Shown here piece by piece: positions 36,652 through 45,480 of a stretch of 64,000 nucleotides of DNA; position 1 is the first letter of the stretch, and each line of letters begins with the position of its first letter. The notes under the pieces were generated by a model. It made no database searches. It saw only the letters and a list, made by a program, of their open reading frames with translations, and was not told the DNA's origin. The position numbers were made by a program, and so were the translations under genes. The stretch is from Clostridia bacterium (lineage in GTDB: Bacteria; Bacillota; Clostridia; Christensenellales; Pumilibacteraceae), in assembly GCA_022793815.1 (NCBI GenBank), contig JAAWDP010000009.1:109700-173699 (forward strand), in the 5' to 3' direction.

Positions 36652-37301
36652 GCAACGTACTTTTCGATTTCGACGGCACGCTGTTCGACACTTACGAGGG
36701 CATATCGCTGTGCGTGTCATACGCGCTGGAAAAACTCTGCAAACCTCCGCTCGGAGAGAGCGCGCTCAGAAAATTTCTCGGTCCTCCGATATTTTCGAGC
36801 ATGCGCGACTTTGCGGGCGTCGAGGAGGAAAATGTAGACGAAGCGGTAAGACTGTTCCGCGAAAGATACGTTGCCGGCGGAGTGCTCTTGTGCAAGCCTT
36901 ACGACGGCATAAAAGAACTGCTCGCATATCTCAAAGAGCGCGGCGTCACGCTCTGCATAGCGTCGTCAAAACCGCAGTTTGCGATAGAACTACTGCTGCG
37001 CGAGCACGGTATGACGCACTTTTTCGATAGGATATGCGGCGCAAGCGGCGCGGAAAAAAGCGAGGACAAGTCAAAGCGTCTGCGCGAAGCGATGACGCAA
37101 AAGGACGCCGTCATGGTCGGCGACCGCAAGTTCGATATCGCTGCGGCGAAAAAGACGGGACTTCGCAGCGTCGGCGTATTGTACGGCTTCGGCTCGAAAG
37201 AGGAACTGCGCGAGGCAGGCGCGGACGCTTTGGCGGAGGATACAGAACAACTGAAAGGCATACTTTGCGGTATGCTCGGAATAAAACAGGAGACATTATG
37301 A
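36648..37301 (+). CDS. HAD-family phosphatase, PGP-like
   Basis: This 217-residue cytoplasmic haloacid-dehalogenase superfamily protein has motif I DFDGTLFDT at residues 6-14, Ser/Thr motif II in ASSKPQ, the motif III Lys, and motif IV VGDRKFDIAAAKK. A C1 cap helical insert of about 65 residues follows motif I. It most resembles phosphoglycolate phosphatase and beta-phosphoglucomutase relatives (HAD IA). It starts at GTG overlapping the SDR stop, and its stop overlaps the alaS start. Confidence 0.83.
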   Translation: MSNVLFDFDGTLFDTYEGISLCVSYALEKLCKPPLGESALRKFLGPPIFSSMRDFAGVEEENVDEAVRLFRERYVAGGVLLCKPYDGIKELLAYLKERGVTLCIASSKPQFAIELLLREHGMTHFFDRICGASGAEKSEDKSKRLREAMTQKDAVMVGDRKFDIAAAKKTGLRSVGVLYGFGSKEELREAGADALAEDTEQLKGILCGMLGIKQETL

Positions 37302-39094
37302 AACAGATAACGGCAAAACAACTCAGAAAAATGTGGCTGGATTTCTTTTCCGAAAGAGGTCATGCCATTATAAGCTCCGCGTCGCTGATTCCGGAAAACG
37401 ACCCCACGGTGCTGTTCACGACGGCAGGCATGCATCCGCTCGTGCCGTACCTTCTCGGCGCAAAACATCCTTCGGGCAACCGCCTTTGCGACTGTCAGAA
37501 GTGCGTGCGCACGGGCGACATAGACGAGGTCGGCGACAGCAGCCATTGCACGTTCTTCGAAATGCTCGGCAATTGGAGCCTCGGCGACTATTTCAAAACC
37601 GAAATGGTAAAGTGGAGTTACGAGTTTTTAACCGATAAAAAATATCTCGCTCTCGATAAAAACCGCCTTGCCGTCACCGTGTTCGAGGGTGATAATGACT
37701 GTCCGCGCGACACCGCAACCGCCGAGCTTTGGGAGCAGTGCGGCATAAAGAAAGAAAATATTTTCTTCCTTCCCAAAAAGCATAACTGGTGGGGTCCCGC
37801 AGGCGTTACCGGACCTTGCGGAAGCGATACCGAAATGTTCATAGATACGGGCAAACCCAAATGCTGCGAAAACTGTTCGCCGGCATGCGACTGCGGCAAA
37901 TACCTCGAAATCTGGAACGACGTTTTCATGGAATACAATAAAACCGCAGACGGCAAATACGAACCGCTCAAACAAAAGAACGTGGATACCGGCATGGGAC
38001 TCGAACGCACGGTCGCAGTGCTGAACGGCAAAAAAAGCGTCTACGAAACCGACCTTTTCGCACCGATAATTTCCGAGATAGAAAATCTCTCGGGCAAGAA
38101 GTACGGCTTTGGCGAGCAGACCGACCGCGCAATCAGGATAGTGGCGGACCACACCAGAACCGCTACGTTCATACTCGGCGACGAGCGCGGCGTAACTCCC
38201 TCCAACGTGGACCAGGGCTACGTGCTCAGAAGACTGCTGCGCCGTGCCGTTAGATTCGCCGGTGTGCTGGAAATGAAAGGCTCGGATTTGAGCAAGGTCG
38301 CCGCGGCGGTAGTGGACAATTACAGGGAAGTATACCCCGAACTCAATCAAAGCAGGGACAAGATTTGTGCGGAAATCGATGCCGAAGTCGAGCGTTTCGA
38401 AAAGACCTTGCAGGGCGGAATACGCGAGTTCGAAAAGCTTGCGAAATACCTTGTCGGCAACGTGGTTTCGGGCAAAGCCGCATTCAAACTTTACGACACT
38501 TACGGATTCCCGATAGAAATGACGCAGGAGCTCGCGCGCGAGCACGGCTTCACGGTCAACATTGCGGACTTCGAAAAGGCATTCGACGAGCACCGCCGCA
38601 AAAGTCAGGCAGGCGCGGAACAGAAATTCAAGGGCGGTCTTGCGGATAATACCGAAACAGTCGCGCGTCTGCATACGGCGACGCACCTCATGCACCGCGC
38701 GCTCAAAGTCGTGCTTCAAGACGAAAATGCGAACCAAAAGGGCAGTAACATCACCGCAGAGCGTCTGCGCTTCGACTTTTCGTTTCCGCGTCCCATGACG
38801 GACGAGGAGATACAAAAGGTCGAGGACATCGTCAACGAGGCCATAAAAGCCGATGTACCCGTGGTCTGCGAGGAAATGAACGTGGACGAGGCGCGCGCGA
38901 AAGGCGCGGTCGGACTCTTCGCCGCCAAGTACGGAGAGAAAGTCAAAGTCTATACCATGGGCAAATACTCCTGCGAAATCTGCGGAGGACCTCACGCCGC
39001 GCGCACGGGCGAGCTCGGACGGTTCAAAATAGTGAAAGAGCAGTCGTCGTCCGCAGGCGTGCGCCGTATCAAAGCCGTCCTCGAAACCGAGTAA
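37298..39094 (+). CDS. alaS: Alanyl-tRNA synthetase, short form without C-Ala domain
   Basis: AlaS charges tRNA-Ala and edits mischarged Ser and Gly. It has 598 residues, against about 875 in most bacteria. The catalytic domain (TTAGMHPLVPYL, RTGDIDEVG) and the editing domain, with zinc motifs HTATHLMHRAL (HxxxH) and CEICGGPHAARTG (CxxxC-x3-H), are complete, and the protein ends shortly after. The C-terminal C-Ala/DHHA1 domain that bridges tRNA and editing is missing. The stop is followed by a clean terminator, so this looks like a natural short form rather than a frameshift. I start at ATG 37298 (MKQITAKQLRKMW), which overlaps the phosphatase stop. Confidence 0.92.
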   Translation: MKQITAKQLRKMWLDFFSERGHAIISSASLIPENDPTVLFTTAGMHPLVPYLLGAKHPSGNRLCDCQKCVRTGDIDEVGDSSHCTFFEMLGNWSLGDYFKTEMVKWSYEFLTDKKYLALDKNRLAVTVFEGDNDCPRDTATAELWEQCGIKKENIFFLPKKHNWWGPAGVTGPCGSDTEMFIDTGKPKCCENCSPACDCGKYLEIWNDVFMEYNKTADGKYEPLKQKNVDTGMGLERTVAVLNGKKSVYETDLFAPIISEIENLSGKKYGFGEQTDRAIRIVADHTRTATFILGDERGVTPSNVDQGYVLRRLLRRAVRFAGVLEMKGSDLSKVAAAVVDNYREVYPELNQSRDKICAEIDAEVERFEKTLQGGIREFEKLAKYLVGNVVSGKAAFKLYDTYGFPIEMTQELAREHGFTVNIADFEKAFDEHRRKSQAGAEQKFKGGLADNTETVARLHTATHLMHRALKVVLQDENANQKGSNITAERLRFDFSFPRPMTDEEIQKVEDIVNEAIKADVPVVCEEMNVDEARAKGAVGLFAAKYGEKVKVYTMGKYSCEICGGPHAARTGELGRFKIVKEQSSSAGVRRIKAVLETE

Positions 39095-39112
39095 CCTTAA
39101 ACACAAAATCCG

Positions 39113-39140
39113 AAAAAGGCATGCACGTACATGCCTTTTT
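39113..39140 (+). terminator. Terminator of the glnS-alaS region
   Basis: AAAAAGGCATG and CATGCCTTTTTT pair around a 6-nt loop, 19 bp after the alaS stop codon. Confidence 0.85.
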
Positions 39141-39168
39141 TGTTTTGCCATTCCGCCATTAAAATACT

Positions 39169-39197
39169 GTCATTCCGACCGAAGCGGAGGAATCCCA
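39169..39197. repeat. 29-bp intergenic hairpin repeat, copy 2
   Basis: Identical over 29 bp to 1646-1674. It lies between the alaS terminator and the uracil permease promoter, with the same hairpin and the same strand orientation. Confidence 0.6.
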
Positions 39198-39260
39198 TCC
39201 TTATAAACCCTCTTTAACCGCCTTGTGTCGAAATACGTCGAATTACGCCGCGCGAATTGT

Positions 39261-39289
39261 TTGACATTTTCGGCGCATGTCTGTATAAT
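39261..39289 (+). promoter_or_regulatory. Promoter of the uracil permease-upp operon
   Basis: TTGACA (39261-39266), 17-bp spacer, TATAAT (39284-39289); both are consensus. A small GACAG/CTGTC hairpin follows in the leader just before the AAAGGAG site. It has no T-run and does not match a PyrR site that I know. Confidence 0.8.
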
Positions 39290-39343
39290 GAAAAATCGGG
39301 GACAGGCTCGTGTCTGTCGGAAGAATGCAAAAGGAGAAACCGT

Positions 39344-40876
39344 ATGAAAATGATTTACGGGGTGAAAGACCGCCCCAAAGCAGGCAAACTTATTTTGTTC
39401 GCCTTGCAGCAGCTGCTCGCCATACTCGCGGCGACCATAACCGTGCCAATAGCGGTAAACGGAATAACCGCAACGCCAGGTGACTTTAATTACACGGCGT
39501 CCAATCTGTCGATATCCGCCGCACTCGTAGGCGCGGGACTCGGCACGCTCGTATACCTGCTGTTTACAAAATTCCGCAGCCCCGTGTTCCTCGGCAGCTC
39601 GTTCGCGTTCATAGGCTCTATGGCGGCGGCGTTCGCAGGCGGCGTAAGCATGTCGCTCGGCTACCTCGGACTCATAATCGGCGCGCTGTTTGCAGGTCTT
39701 GTTTATGTAATAATTTCGATTATAGTCAGATTCTGCGGCAGCAAATGGATAGACAAAGTCATGCCTGCCGTGGTTATAGGACCCACCGTGGCAATCATAG
39801 GACTGTCGCTCTCGTCAAGCGCGATAGGCAATCTCAATCAGGGCGCGATAGCGACTTGCTCGCCTTACGTCGCGCTCGTGTGCGGACTCATAACTCTTGC
39901 CGTAACGATAATTTGTTCGGTTTTCGGCAAAAAGACGATGAAAATGATTCCGTTCATAGTAGGCATATCCGCAGGTTACGTTGCGGCGTCGATATTCACG
40001 GGCATAGGCTACGCGCTCGGCGATACCGCTGTGGGCAATGCGCTCAAAGTAATAGATTTTACGAAGTTCGCAAGCATGGAATGGCTGCCCGCATTCACGT
40101 TCGTGGAAGTGTTCAAAACGCCGATAACCGCGCCCAACGGTATAGGAGCGCACATCGGCGCAATAGCCGTCGCATACGTTCCCGTTGCGTTCGTGTCGTT
40201 CGCGGAACACCTTGCCGACCATAAAAATATTTCGTCCATAATCGAAACCGACCTGCTCAAAGACCCCGGGCTCGACCGCACGCTTCTCGGCGACGGCGTC
40301 GGCTCTCTCGCAGGCGCAATCTTCGGCGGCGCGCCCAATACCACCTACGGCGAAAGCGTCGGCTGCGTCGCGATAAGCGGCAATGCGTCCGTCGTGACAA
40401 TCGCACTCGCGGCGGTAATGGCGGTAGTCATTGCGTTCGTCGCGCCGATAATGACCCTGCTATCCACAATTCCGCCGTGCGTAATGGGCGGCGTCTGTAT
40501 CGCTCTGTACGGCTTCATAGCCGTGTCGGGACTCAAAATGATACAGAAAACCGACCTCAACGACAATAGAAATCTGTTCACCGTTTCGGTTATTTTGGTG
40601 GCAGGCGTCGGCGGTCTTGCACTCACTTTCGGCAAAGTAACCATAACCAACGTCGCATGCGCTCTTATTCTCGGCATACTCGTCAATCTGCTCGTTGGTA
40701 TCGGCAGAAAACAGCCTGCCGCGGCAGTGCAAAGCGAGGGAGGGGAAACATCCGCGCAAAGCGCTCCCGAGCCGTCCGAGGCGGAACAAACGCCCGAAAA
40801 CGCAAGCGCCGACACACTCGGCGAAGTCGCCGCGGCGTCGGATGCGGATAATACCGAGGAAACGCAAACAACGTAA
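39344..40876 (+). CDS. uraA: Uracil/xanthine permease (NCS2 family)
   Basis: This integral membrane transporter has about 14 helices and 510 residues. It starts with the family motif YGVKDRPKAGKLILFALQQLLA. The helix-10 region AVAYVPVAFVSFAEHLADHKN and the Q/E-containing FGGAPNTTYGESVGCVAISG correspond to the UraA substrate site. The last 50 residues form a Glu/Pro/Ala-rich cytoplasmic tail not usual in the family. I start at ATG 39344, 7 bp after AAAGGAG, not the upstream TTG. The gene pair with upp, the next gene, supports uracil uptake. Confidence 0.9.
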   Translation: MKMIYGVKDRPKAGKLILFALQQLLAILAATITVPIAVNGITATPGDFNYTASNLSISAALVGAGLGTLVYLLFTKFRSPVFLGSSFAFIGSMAAAFAGGVSMSLGYLGLIIGALFAGLVYVIISIIVRFCGSKWIDKVMPAVVIGPTVAIIGLSLSSSAIGNLNQGAIATCSPYVALVCGLITLAVTIICSVFGKKTMKMIPFIVGISAGYVAASIFTGIGYALGDTAVGNALKVIDFTKFASMEWLPAFTFVEVFKTPITAPNGIGAHIGAIAVAYVPVAFVSFAEHLADHKNISSIIETDLLKDPGLDRTLLGDGVGSLAGAIFGGAPNTTYGESVGCVAISGNASVVTIALAAVMAVVIAFVAPIMTLLSTIPPCVMGGVCIALYGFIAVSGLKMIQKTDLNDNRNLFTVSVILVAGVGGLALTFGKVTITNVACALILGILVNLLVGIGRKQPAAAVQSEGGETSAQSAPEPSEAEQTPENASADTLGEVAAASDADNTEETQTT

Positions 40877-40923
40877 ACCTGCGTTCGCAGAAAGATTTTT
40901 CGATTAAACAGGAGAAGAAAACG

Positions 40924-41562
40924 ATGAAAAAGTACGATAACGTAACCATTCTCGACCATCCGCTCATTCGCCATAAGATTGCTCTTTTGCGCGATAAGGA
41001 TACGGGCACCAAACAGTTCCGCGAACTTATCGAGGAAATAACCACACTCATAACTTTCGAAAGTTTCAAAGAGGTCAAGACCAAAACGGTGACGGTGGAA
41101 ACGCCGCTCGAAAAGTGCGAACAGAAAGTCGTGGTCGAGGGCAGCGTGGCGATAGTGCCGATACTGCGCGCAGGGCTCGGCATGGTCAGCGGAGTTCACA
41201 CGCTTTTCCCTACGGCGAAAGTGGGTCACATAGGCATGTACCGCAACGAAGAAACCCTCGAACCGGAGGAGTACTATTGCAAACTTCCCGACGGCATACA
41301 GCACATGCAGGTCGTACTGCTCGACCCCATGCTTGCAACGGGCGGCAGCGCCTGCGACGCAATCGACCTGCTGAAAAAGCGCGGCTGTAAAGATATAAAG
41401 CTAATGAACATAATCGGCGCGCCCGAGGGAGTAAAGCGCGTGGCGGAGGCTCACCCCGACGTGAATATCTACCTTTCAACGCTGGACAGATGCCTTAACG
41501 AAAACGGCTACATTCTCCCGGGACTCGGCGACGCAGGCGACCGCCTTTTCGGCACCAAATAA
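40924..41562 (+). CDS. upp: Uracil phosphoribosyltransferase
   Basis: Upp makes UMP from uracil and PRPP in pyrimidine salvage. It has 212 residues. Recognised blocks are TFESFKEVKTKTVTVETPLE, the PILRAGLGM loop, and the PRPP-binding segment VVLLDPMLATGGSACDAI. The C-terminus is PGLGDAGDRLFGTK, as usual. AGGAGAA precedes the ATG. It lies 47 bp after the uracil permease and ends in a terminator. Confidence 0.95.
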   Translation: MKKYDNVTILDHPLIRHKIALLRDKDTGTKQFRELIEEITTLITFESFKEVKTKTVTVETPLEKCEQKVVVEGSVAIVPILRAGLGMVSGVHTLFPTAKVGHIGMYRNEETLEPEEYYCKLPDGIQHMQVVLLDPMLATGGSACDAIDLLKKRGCKDIKLMNIIGAPEGVKRVAEAHPDVNIYLSTLDRCLNENGYILPGLGDAGDRLFGTK

Positions 41563-41585
41563 CCGCGCCCGAAATTCACACAAAT

Positions 41586-41622
41586 AAAAAAAGCGACATG
41601 CCGATTGGCACGCCGCTTTTTT
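41586..41622 (+). terminator. Terminator of the uraA-upp operon
   Basis: AAGCG and CGCTT arms with an inner TGCC/GGCA stem, followed by TTTT, 24 bp after the upp stop. Confidence 0.8.
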
Positions 41623-41632
41623 ATTGTCGAGT

Positions 41633-41922
41633 TTATTTTGTGTTTCTCATTAAATCGAGAAAAGACTTTTTTCTGTCATGAGGCAAAGTTTTCAAAATAT
41701 CGATGATTTCTTTGTCTTGTTTGTAATCTGCGTAATTGTCCGCAAAAATTCCGCACATGAGATTTCTAGGACATCTATAATATCCAAAAGAGCGGGAAGC
41801 GAGAGATTGAAATTTCTGCTTTTTATTTGATTGATATATGTCGGACTTTTACCAAGACGCAAACTCAATTCTCTTGCGGAAAGATTTTTTTGATTTCTGA
41901 AATATCCGATTCTGAAAGTCAA
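41633..41922 (-). pseudogene. XRE-family regulator interrupted by a one-base frameshift
   Basis: The first 60 residues form an XRE helix-turn-helix domain (SARELSLRLGKSPTYINQIKS) and continue into CAEFL, then the frame ends at 41692 with a tail that is not typical. In the neighbouring frame the sequence goes on as ADNYADYKQDKEIIDILKTLP and DRKKSFLDLMRNTK to a stop at 41633-41635. That is the usual C-terminal helix of this family. One added T in the TTTTT run (about 41750) would join both parts as CAEFF-ADNYADY. The start is TTG at 41922 with no clear ribosome site. It is either a real pseudogene or an assembly error. Confidence 0.6.
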
Positions 41923-41962
41923 ATCAATTTATATCCATAAAAAGTTCACCGCGTAAAAGTTT

Positions 41963-44392
41963 TCACACTACGAAATTGATTATTCTTTCGGGAATGACGA
42001 TTGTCTTTTTCACAGCCGTTCCGTCCAAAAGCGCCTTTACTTCCGCATTGTCCAAAGCGGCTTTTTCGATAGCCTTTACGTCCTTTCCGGATGGCAGAAC
42101 GATTTTCAGCTTCACGCGGCTGTTGACCTGCACGGCATATTCTACGCTGCTTTTGACAAGCTTGCTTTCGTCCGCAGTCGGGTACGGCATAAGGAACACG
42201 CTCTTTTTGCCGCCTCTCATTTCGTTCAGTTCCTCGGCAAAGTGCGGCGCGGCAGGCGCGATAATGCGTATCAGTTTTTCGGCAACTTCGTCAAGCAGGC
42301 TGTAATCCGCGTCGGGCAAAGCGTCGTACTTGTACATTGCATTGACAAGTTCCATTATTCTCGCGATTGCCGTGTTGAACGAGAAAGTTTCGAAATCGGC
42401 ATTCACTTCTTTTATGCAGTGATTCAAAGCATACAGCAGCTCGGCTTCGCTAACGCCGTGTGCCGCGCTCTTACCGCCGCGCTTTTCAAACGCCTTTACT
42501 ATTATTCTTTCCGCGCGGTCGAGGAACTTCGCCACCGAACGTATGCCGTCGTCCGACCACGGACCGCCTTCCGTAAAGCGGATACCGAACATCAGATACG
42601 TGCGGAACACGTCAGAGCCGTACTTTGCGATGTATTTGTCGGGATTTACCACGTTTCCTGCGGACTTGCTCATCTTATTGCCGTCCTCGCCGAGAATCAG
42701 CCCCTGGTGCACAAGCGATTTAAACGGCTCGTCGAAATTCAGATATCCCATGTCGCGCAGAGCCTTGGTTATAAACCGCGCGTAAAGCAGGTGCATGCAC
42801 GCATGTTCCGCGCCGCCGACATACTTGTCTACGGGCAGCATGTTGTTTATTTTTTTCGGGTCGAACGCCGCCGCCGCATTCTTGCTGTCGGGGTAGCGCA
42901 GATAATACCAGGACGAACATACGAACGTGTCCAAAGTATCGGGGTCGCGCTTTGCCGCCTTGCCGCAAACGGGGCAGACGCAGTTCATATATCCTTCGTG
43001 CAGCGACAGCGGACTCCTTCCGTCGGGCGTAAAATTCACGTCGTAGGGGAGAGTTATTGGCAAATCCTTTTCGGGCACAGGCACCGTGCCGCAGTGCGGA
43101 CAGTGAATGATTGGTATCGGTGCGCCCCAATAGCGCTGCCGCGATACCGACCAGTCGCGCAGACGATAGTTTATTTTCTTACGCCCTTTGCCGAGTTTTT
43201 CAAGCTCTTCGATAACGGCGGATTTCCCTTTTTCGCCCTTCAAACCGTCGAATTTGCCGCTGTTTACCATAACGCCGTATTCAGTGTAGGGCAGGACGGT
43301 TTCGCCGTTTTCGGCTTTTATTACCTGTTTTATTTTCAGTCCGTGCTTCTTGCAGAACACATAATCGCGTTCGTCGTGCGCCGCCACGCCCATGACCGCA
43401 CCCGTGCCGTAAGTCGCAAGACAGTAGTCCGCAACCCATACGGGAACGCGCTCGCCGTTTATCGGGTTTATGCAGTACGCGCCCGTGAATACGCCCGTCT
43501 TTTCCTTTGCGGTGGAAAGCCGCTCTATGTCGCTTGCCTTAGCCGCTTCTTTGCGGTAGACTTCCACTGCGGCTTTATGCTCGGCTGTCGTTATCTTATC
43601 GACAAGAACATGCTCGGGCGCAAGCACTACAAAGCTTACGCCGTGCAGAGTGTCCGCGCGCGTCGTAAACACCGTGATTTTTCCGCCGCCGTTTTCAAGC
43701 TCGAAGTCAACTTCTCCGCCGACCGACTTTCCAATCCAGTTTTTCTGCATAAGCTTGGTCTTTTCGGGCCAGTCCAAAGAGGGCAGACACGACAAGAGCT
43801 CTTCCGCATAATCGGTTATCTTCAAAAACCACTGCGTCATGTGCTTGCGCTCTATTTCCGTTCCGCACCGCTCGCACTTTCCGTCCACTACCTGCTCGTT
43901 GGCAATCGCCGTATTGCACTTGCCGCACCAGTTCACGGGCGCATCCTTGCGGTAGGCAAGCCCCTTCTTGTAAAGCTGTAAAAACAGCCACTGCGTCCAC
44001 TTGTAATAGTTTTCGTCGCAGGTGTAAAGCTCGTATTCCCAGTCGAACATCGCGCCCATGTCGGACAGCTGCCGCTCCATGACCGCAATGTTTTTAAGCG
44101 TGCTGTCTTTGGGGTGTATGCCCGTTTTTATTGCGTAGTTTTCCGCAGGCAGCCCGAACGCGTCGAACCCCATGGGCTGAAATACGTTTTTGCCCTGCAT
44201 CTTCTTGAACCGCGCAAAACTGTCGGTAAGAGCATAGTTGAACCAATGTCCGAGGTGCAGATTCGCGCCCGACGGGTACGAAAACATTTCCAGCACGTAA
44301 TATTTGTCGTCTGCCCTTTTCGGGTCGAATTTAAGGTCTTTGTTGTTTTTCCAGCGCTCGTTCCATTTCGCGTCTATTCCGATATAATCCAT
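41963..44392 (-). CDS. leuS: Leucyl-tRNA synthetase
   Basis: LeuS charges tRNA-Leu. It has 809 residues. The HIGH motif is in [14 protein letters not shown], the CP1 editing domain contains [20 protein letters not shown], and the KMSKS motif is [13 protein letters not shown]. The zinc region [21 protein letters not shown] and the C-terminal tRNA domain are present. I start at ATG 44392, six bases after GGAGG, rather than the upstream Met of the longer ORF. A consensus promoter lies at 44433-44462. Confidence 0.96.
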   Translation of the reverse strand: MDYIGIDAKWNERWKNNKDLKFDPKRADDKYYVLEMFSYPSGANLHLGHWFNYALTDSFARFKKMQGKNVFQPMGFDAFGLPAENYAIKTGIHPKDSTLKNIAVMERQLSDMGAMFDWEYELYTCDENYYKWTQWLFLQLYKKGLAYRKDAPVNWCGKCNTAIANEQVVDGKCERCGTEIERKHMTQWFLKITDYAEELLSCLPSLDWPEKTKLMQKNWIGKSVGGEVDFELENGGGKITVFTTRADTLHGVSFVVLAPEHVLVDKITTAEHKAAVEVYRKEAAKASDIERLSTAKEKTGVFTGAYCINPINGERVPVWVADYCLATYGTGAVMGVAAHDERDYVFCKKHGLKIKQVIKAENGETVLPYTEYGVMVNSGKFDGLKGEKGKSAVIEELEKLGKGRKKINYRLRDWSVSRQRYWGAPIPIIHCPHCGTVPVPEKDLPITLPYDVNFTPDGRSPLSLHEGYMNCVCPVCGKAAKRDPDTLDTFVCSSWYYLRYPDSKNAAAAFDPKKINNMLPVDKYVGGAEHACMHLLYARFITKALRDMGYLNFDEPFKSLVHQGLILGEDGNKMSKSAGNVVNPDKYIAKYGSDVFRTYLMFGIRFTEGGPWSDDGIRSVAKFLDRAERIIVKAFEKRGGKSAAHGVSEAELLYALNHCIKEVNADFETFSFNTAIARIMELVNAMYKYDALPDADYSLLDEVAEKLIRIIAPAAPHFAEELNEMRGGKKSVFLMPYPTADESKLVKSSVEYAVQVNSRVKLKIVLPSGKDVKAIEKAALDNAEVKALLDGTAVKKTIVIPERIINFVV

Positions 44393-44432
44393 TGCCGCCT
44401 CCTGTGGGTGGGACTGTTTTTTAATCGGAAAC

Positions 44433-44462
44433 ATTATATAATTTTTTTCGCCGTATTGTCAA
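44433..44462 (-). promoter_or_regulatory. Promoter of leuS
   Basis: On the minus strand, TTGACA (44457-44462), 18-bp spacer, TATAAT (44433-44438). I see no T-box leader. Its -35 box abuts the stop of the 81-aa gene upstream. Confidence 0.8.
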
Positions 44463-44467
44463 GCCTT

Positions 44468-44713
44468 TCACGGATTGCCGACCGTCTGTTCCAGTACCAC
44501 ATAAGCGTCCCGAATATCGCCGTCATCGATGGGAGAGAGCTTATCTATAATATAGTCGTCCAACCGTTTCAGTAGCTTGCAAAACGTCTTATCTTTCATA
44601 AGCGTGCCGTTATGATAGAATCCGTCCAAATGCATTTTCGCAATATACCATACAAGCTCCTGCCTGGTATAAATAACTTCGGGTTTGACGTCTTTTTCTG
44701 CTTTGTTTTTCAT
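44468..44713 (-). CDS. Small hypothetical protein controlled by the divergent XRE regulator
   Basis: This 81-residue protein has no recognised family. It is charged and helical with QELVWYIAKMHLDGFYHNG in the middle and LLKRLDDYIIDKLSPIDDGDI after it. There is no membrane segment. AAAGGAG precedes the ATG by 7 bp. Its promoter (TTGACT, TATAAT) has the 17-bp operator in its spacer, so the XRE protein encoded on the other side should repress it. Position and pairing with a regulator suggest a small phage- or toxin-antitoxin-like module, but no toxin is recognised. Confidence 0.6.
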   Translation of the reverse strand: MKNKAEKDVKPEVIYTRQELVWYIAKMHLDGFYHNGTLMKDKTFCKLLKRLDDYIIDKLSPIDDGDIRDAYVVLEQTVGNP

Positions 44714-44744
44714 AATTTACTCCTTTGAATTTATAGTCAATTTG

Positions 44745-44773
44745 ATTATATGCTATCAATGATAGCAAGTCAA
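44745..44773 (-). promoter_or_regulatory. Promoter whose spacer is exactly a 17-bp operator
   Basis: On the minus strand, TTGACT (44768-44773), then the palindrome TGCTATCATTGATAGCA (8-1-8) filling the 17-bp spacer, then TATAAT (44745-44750). Any protein bound here would lie between the two promoter boxes. The operator sequence on the plus strand is TGCTATCAATGATAGCA (44751-44767). Confidence 0.75.
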
Positions 44774-44779
44774 GTTTTT

Positions 44780-44796
44780 TGCTAACAATGATTGCA
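44780..44796 (+). promoter_or_regulatory. Second copy of the operator before the XRE gene
   Basis: TGCTAACAATGATTGCA matches the first operator at 15 of 17 positions. It lies 12 bp downstream of it (centres 29 bp apart), directly before a TAATAT at 44797-44802 that may be the -10 box of the plus-strand regulator gene. The -35 there is poor, as expected for an autoregulated gene. Confidence 0.6.
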
Positions 44797-44817
44797 TAAT
44801 ATACGCAGAGGTGTATT

Positions 44818-45039
44818 ATGATAACCATTAACCAAATACGTGAAAAACTTATAGAAGCCATAGAGCAAAGCGGCATGAAAAAGAGCGAAATCGCACGTAA
44901 AATCGACGTAAGTCATCAGGCGATAGGGCAGTATTTACATCAAAACAGAATGCCCGCACTCGATACTTTTGCCAATTTATGCGTGGTCCTCGACATCGAC
45001 CCCGCCGACATCCTCTGCACAAACGAAAAGCTTTCTTAA
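44818..45039 (+). CDS. XRE-family helix-turn-helix regulator
   Basis: The 73-residue protein is a single cI/Cro-like domain: KLIEAIEQSGMKKSEIARKIDVSHQAIGQYLHQNRMPALDTFANLCVVLDIDPADIL, with the recognition helix at HQAIGQYLH. It starts at ATG 44818 after GCAGAGGTG. It is divergent from the 81-aa gene and the two operators lie between them, so it most likely represses both promoters. It ends 442 bp before the histidine kinase gene. Confidence 0.85.
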   Translation: MITINQIREKLIEAIEQSGMKKSEIARKIDVSHQAIGQYLHQNRMPALDTFANLCVVLDIDPADILCTNEKLS

Positions 45040-45093
45040 TATAAATATTCCTTAATTATCCCTTACCAAACATCAAGCTCAACCCTAACCTAT

Positions 45094-45131
45094 AAAAAGG
45101 GTTCTTAGGGCAGCGCCCTAAGTCCCTTTTT
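45094..45131 (+). terminator. Terminator-like hairpin after the XRE gene
   Basis: AAAAAGGG and CCCTTTTT arms enclose an inner TAGGGC/GCCCTA stem. It is 55 bp after the XRE stop and has T5 at the end. The high symmetry suggests a small mobile hairpin element as an alternative. Confidence 0.65.
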
Positions 45132-45206
45132 CATACTCAAATTTACGCATTTTGTATAGTAAAAAGGCAATTTATGCCGCAAAAACGACCGTTTATGAAT
45201 AAACTA

Positions 45207-45330
45207 TTGATTTTTTTCAAATATGTAGTATAATTAAAACGTCAATCGCACCTAAGCGTTTTGACGATTTCCCCCTCCCCCTATGAACGGAGAAGCGACG
45301 GCTTACACCGCCGCTTTTCTGTATTTATTG
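45207..45330 (+). other. Orphan promoter and possible short transcript in a gene-free stretch
   Basis: TTGATT (45207-45212), 16-bp spacer, TATAAT (45229-45234) has no gene after it for 240 bp. Downstream are a CGTCAA/TTGACG arm pair, a C-rich tract, and a CGGC/GCCG hairpin ending in CTTTTCTG (about 45295-45320), which could terminate a transcript of about 80 nt. A 44-codon frame at 45279 has no ribosome site. I cannot name an RNA family. Confidence 0.3.
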
Positions 45331-45391
45331 CGTCTTTGTTCTTTGTCTGCTCCGATTCCTGCGGCGTGTAAGACTCACTCGATAAAATGGG

Positions 45392-45420
45392 TTGACAAAC
45401 TCGTGTGCGTATGGTAAAAT
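45392..45420 (+). promoter_or_regulatory. Promoter of the kinase-LRR-MoxR operon
   Basis: TTGACA (45392-45397), 17-bp spacer, TAAAAT (45415-45420). The leader to the kinase ATG is about 55 nt. Confidence 0.75.
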
Positions 45421-45480
45421 TCCCCGTGTGACGTCTGTCGTCAATCGGGCGATTTCTTTGCCGAAGTTTACGGAGACAAA

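Noticed and set aside
45279..45417. A 44-codon ORF before the kinase operon
   Set aside because: It has no ribosome site, lies in a C-rich tract and hairpin, and overlaps the kinase promoter.
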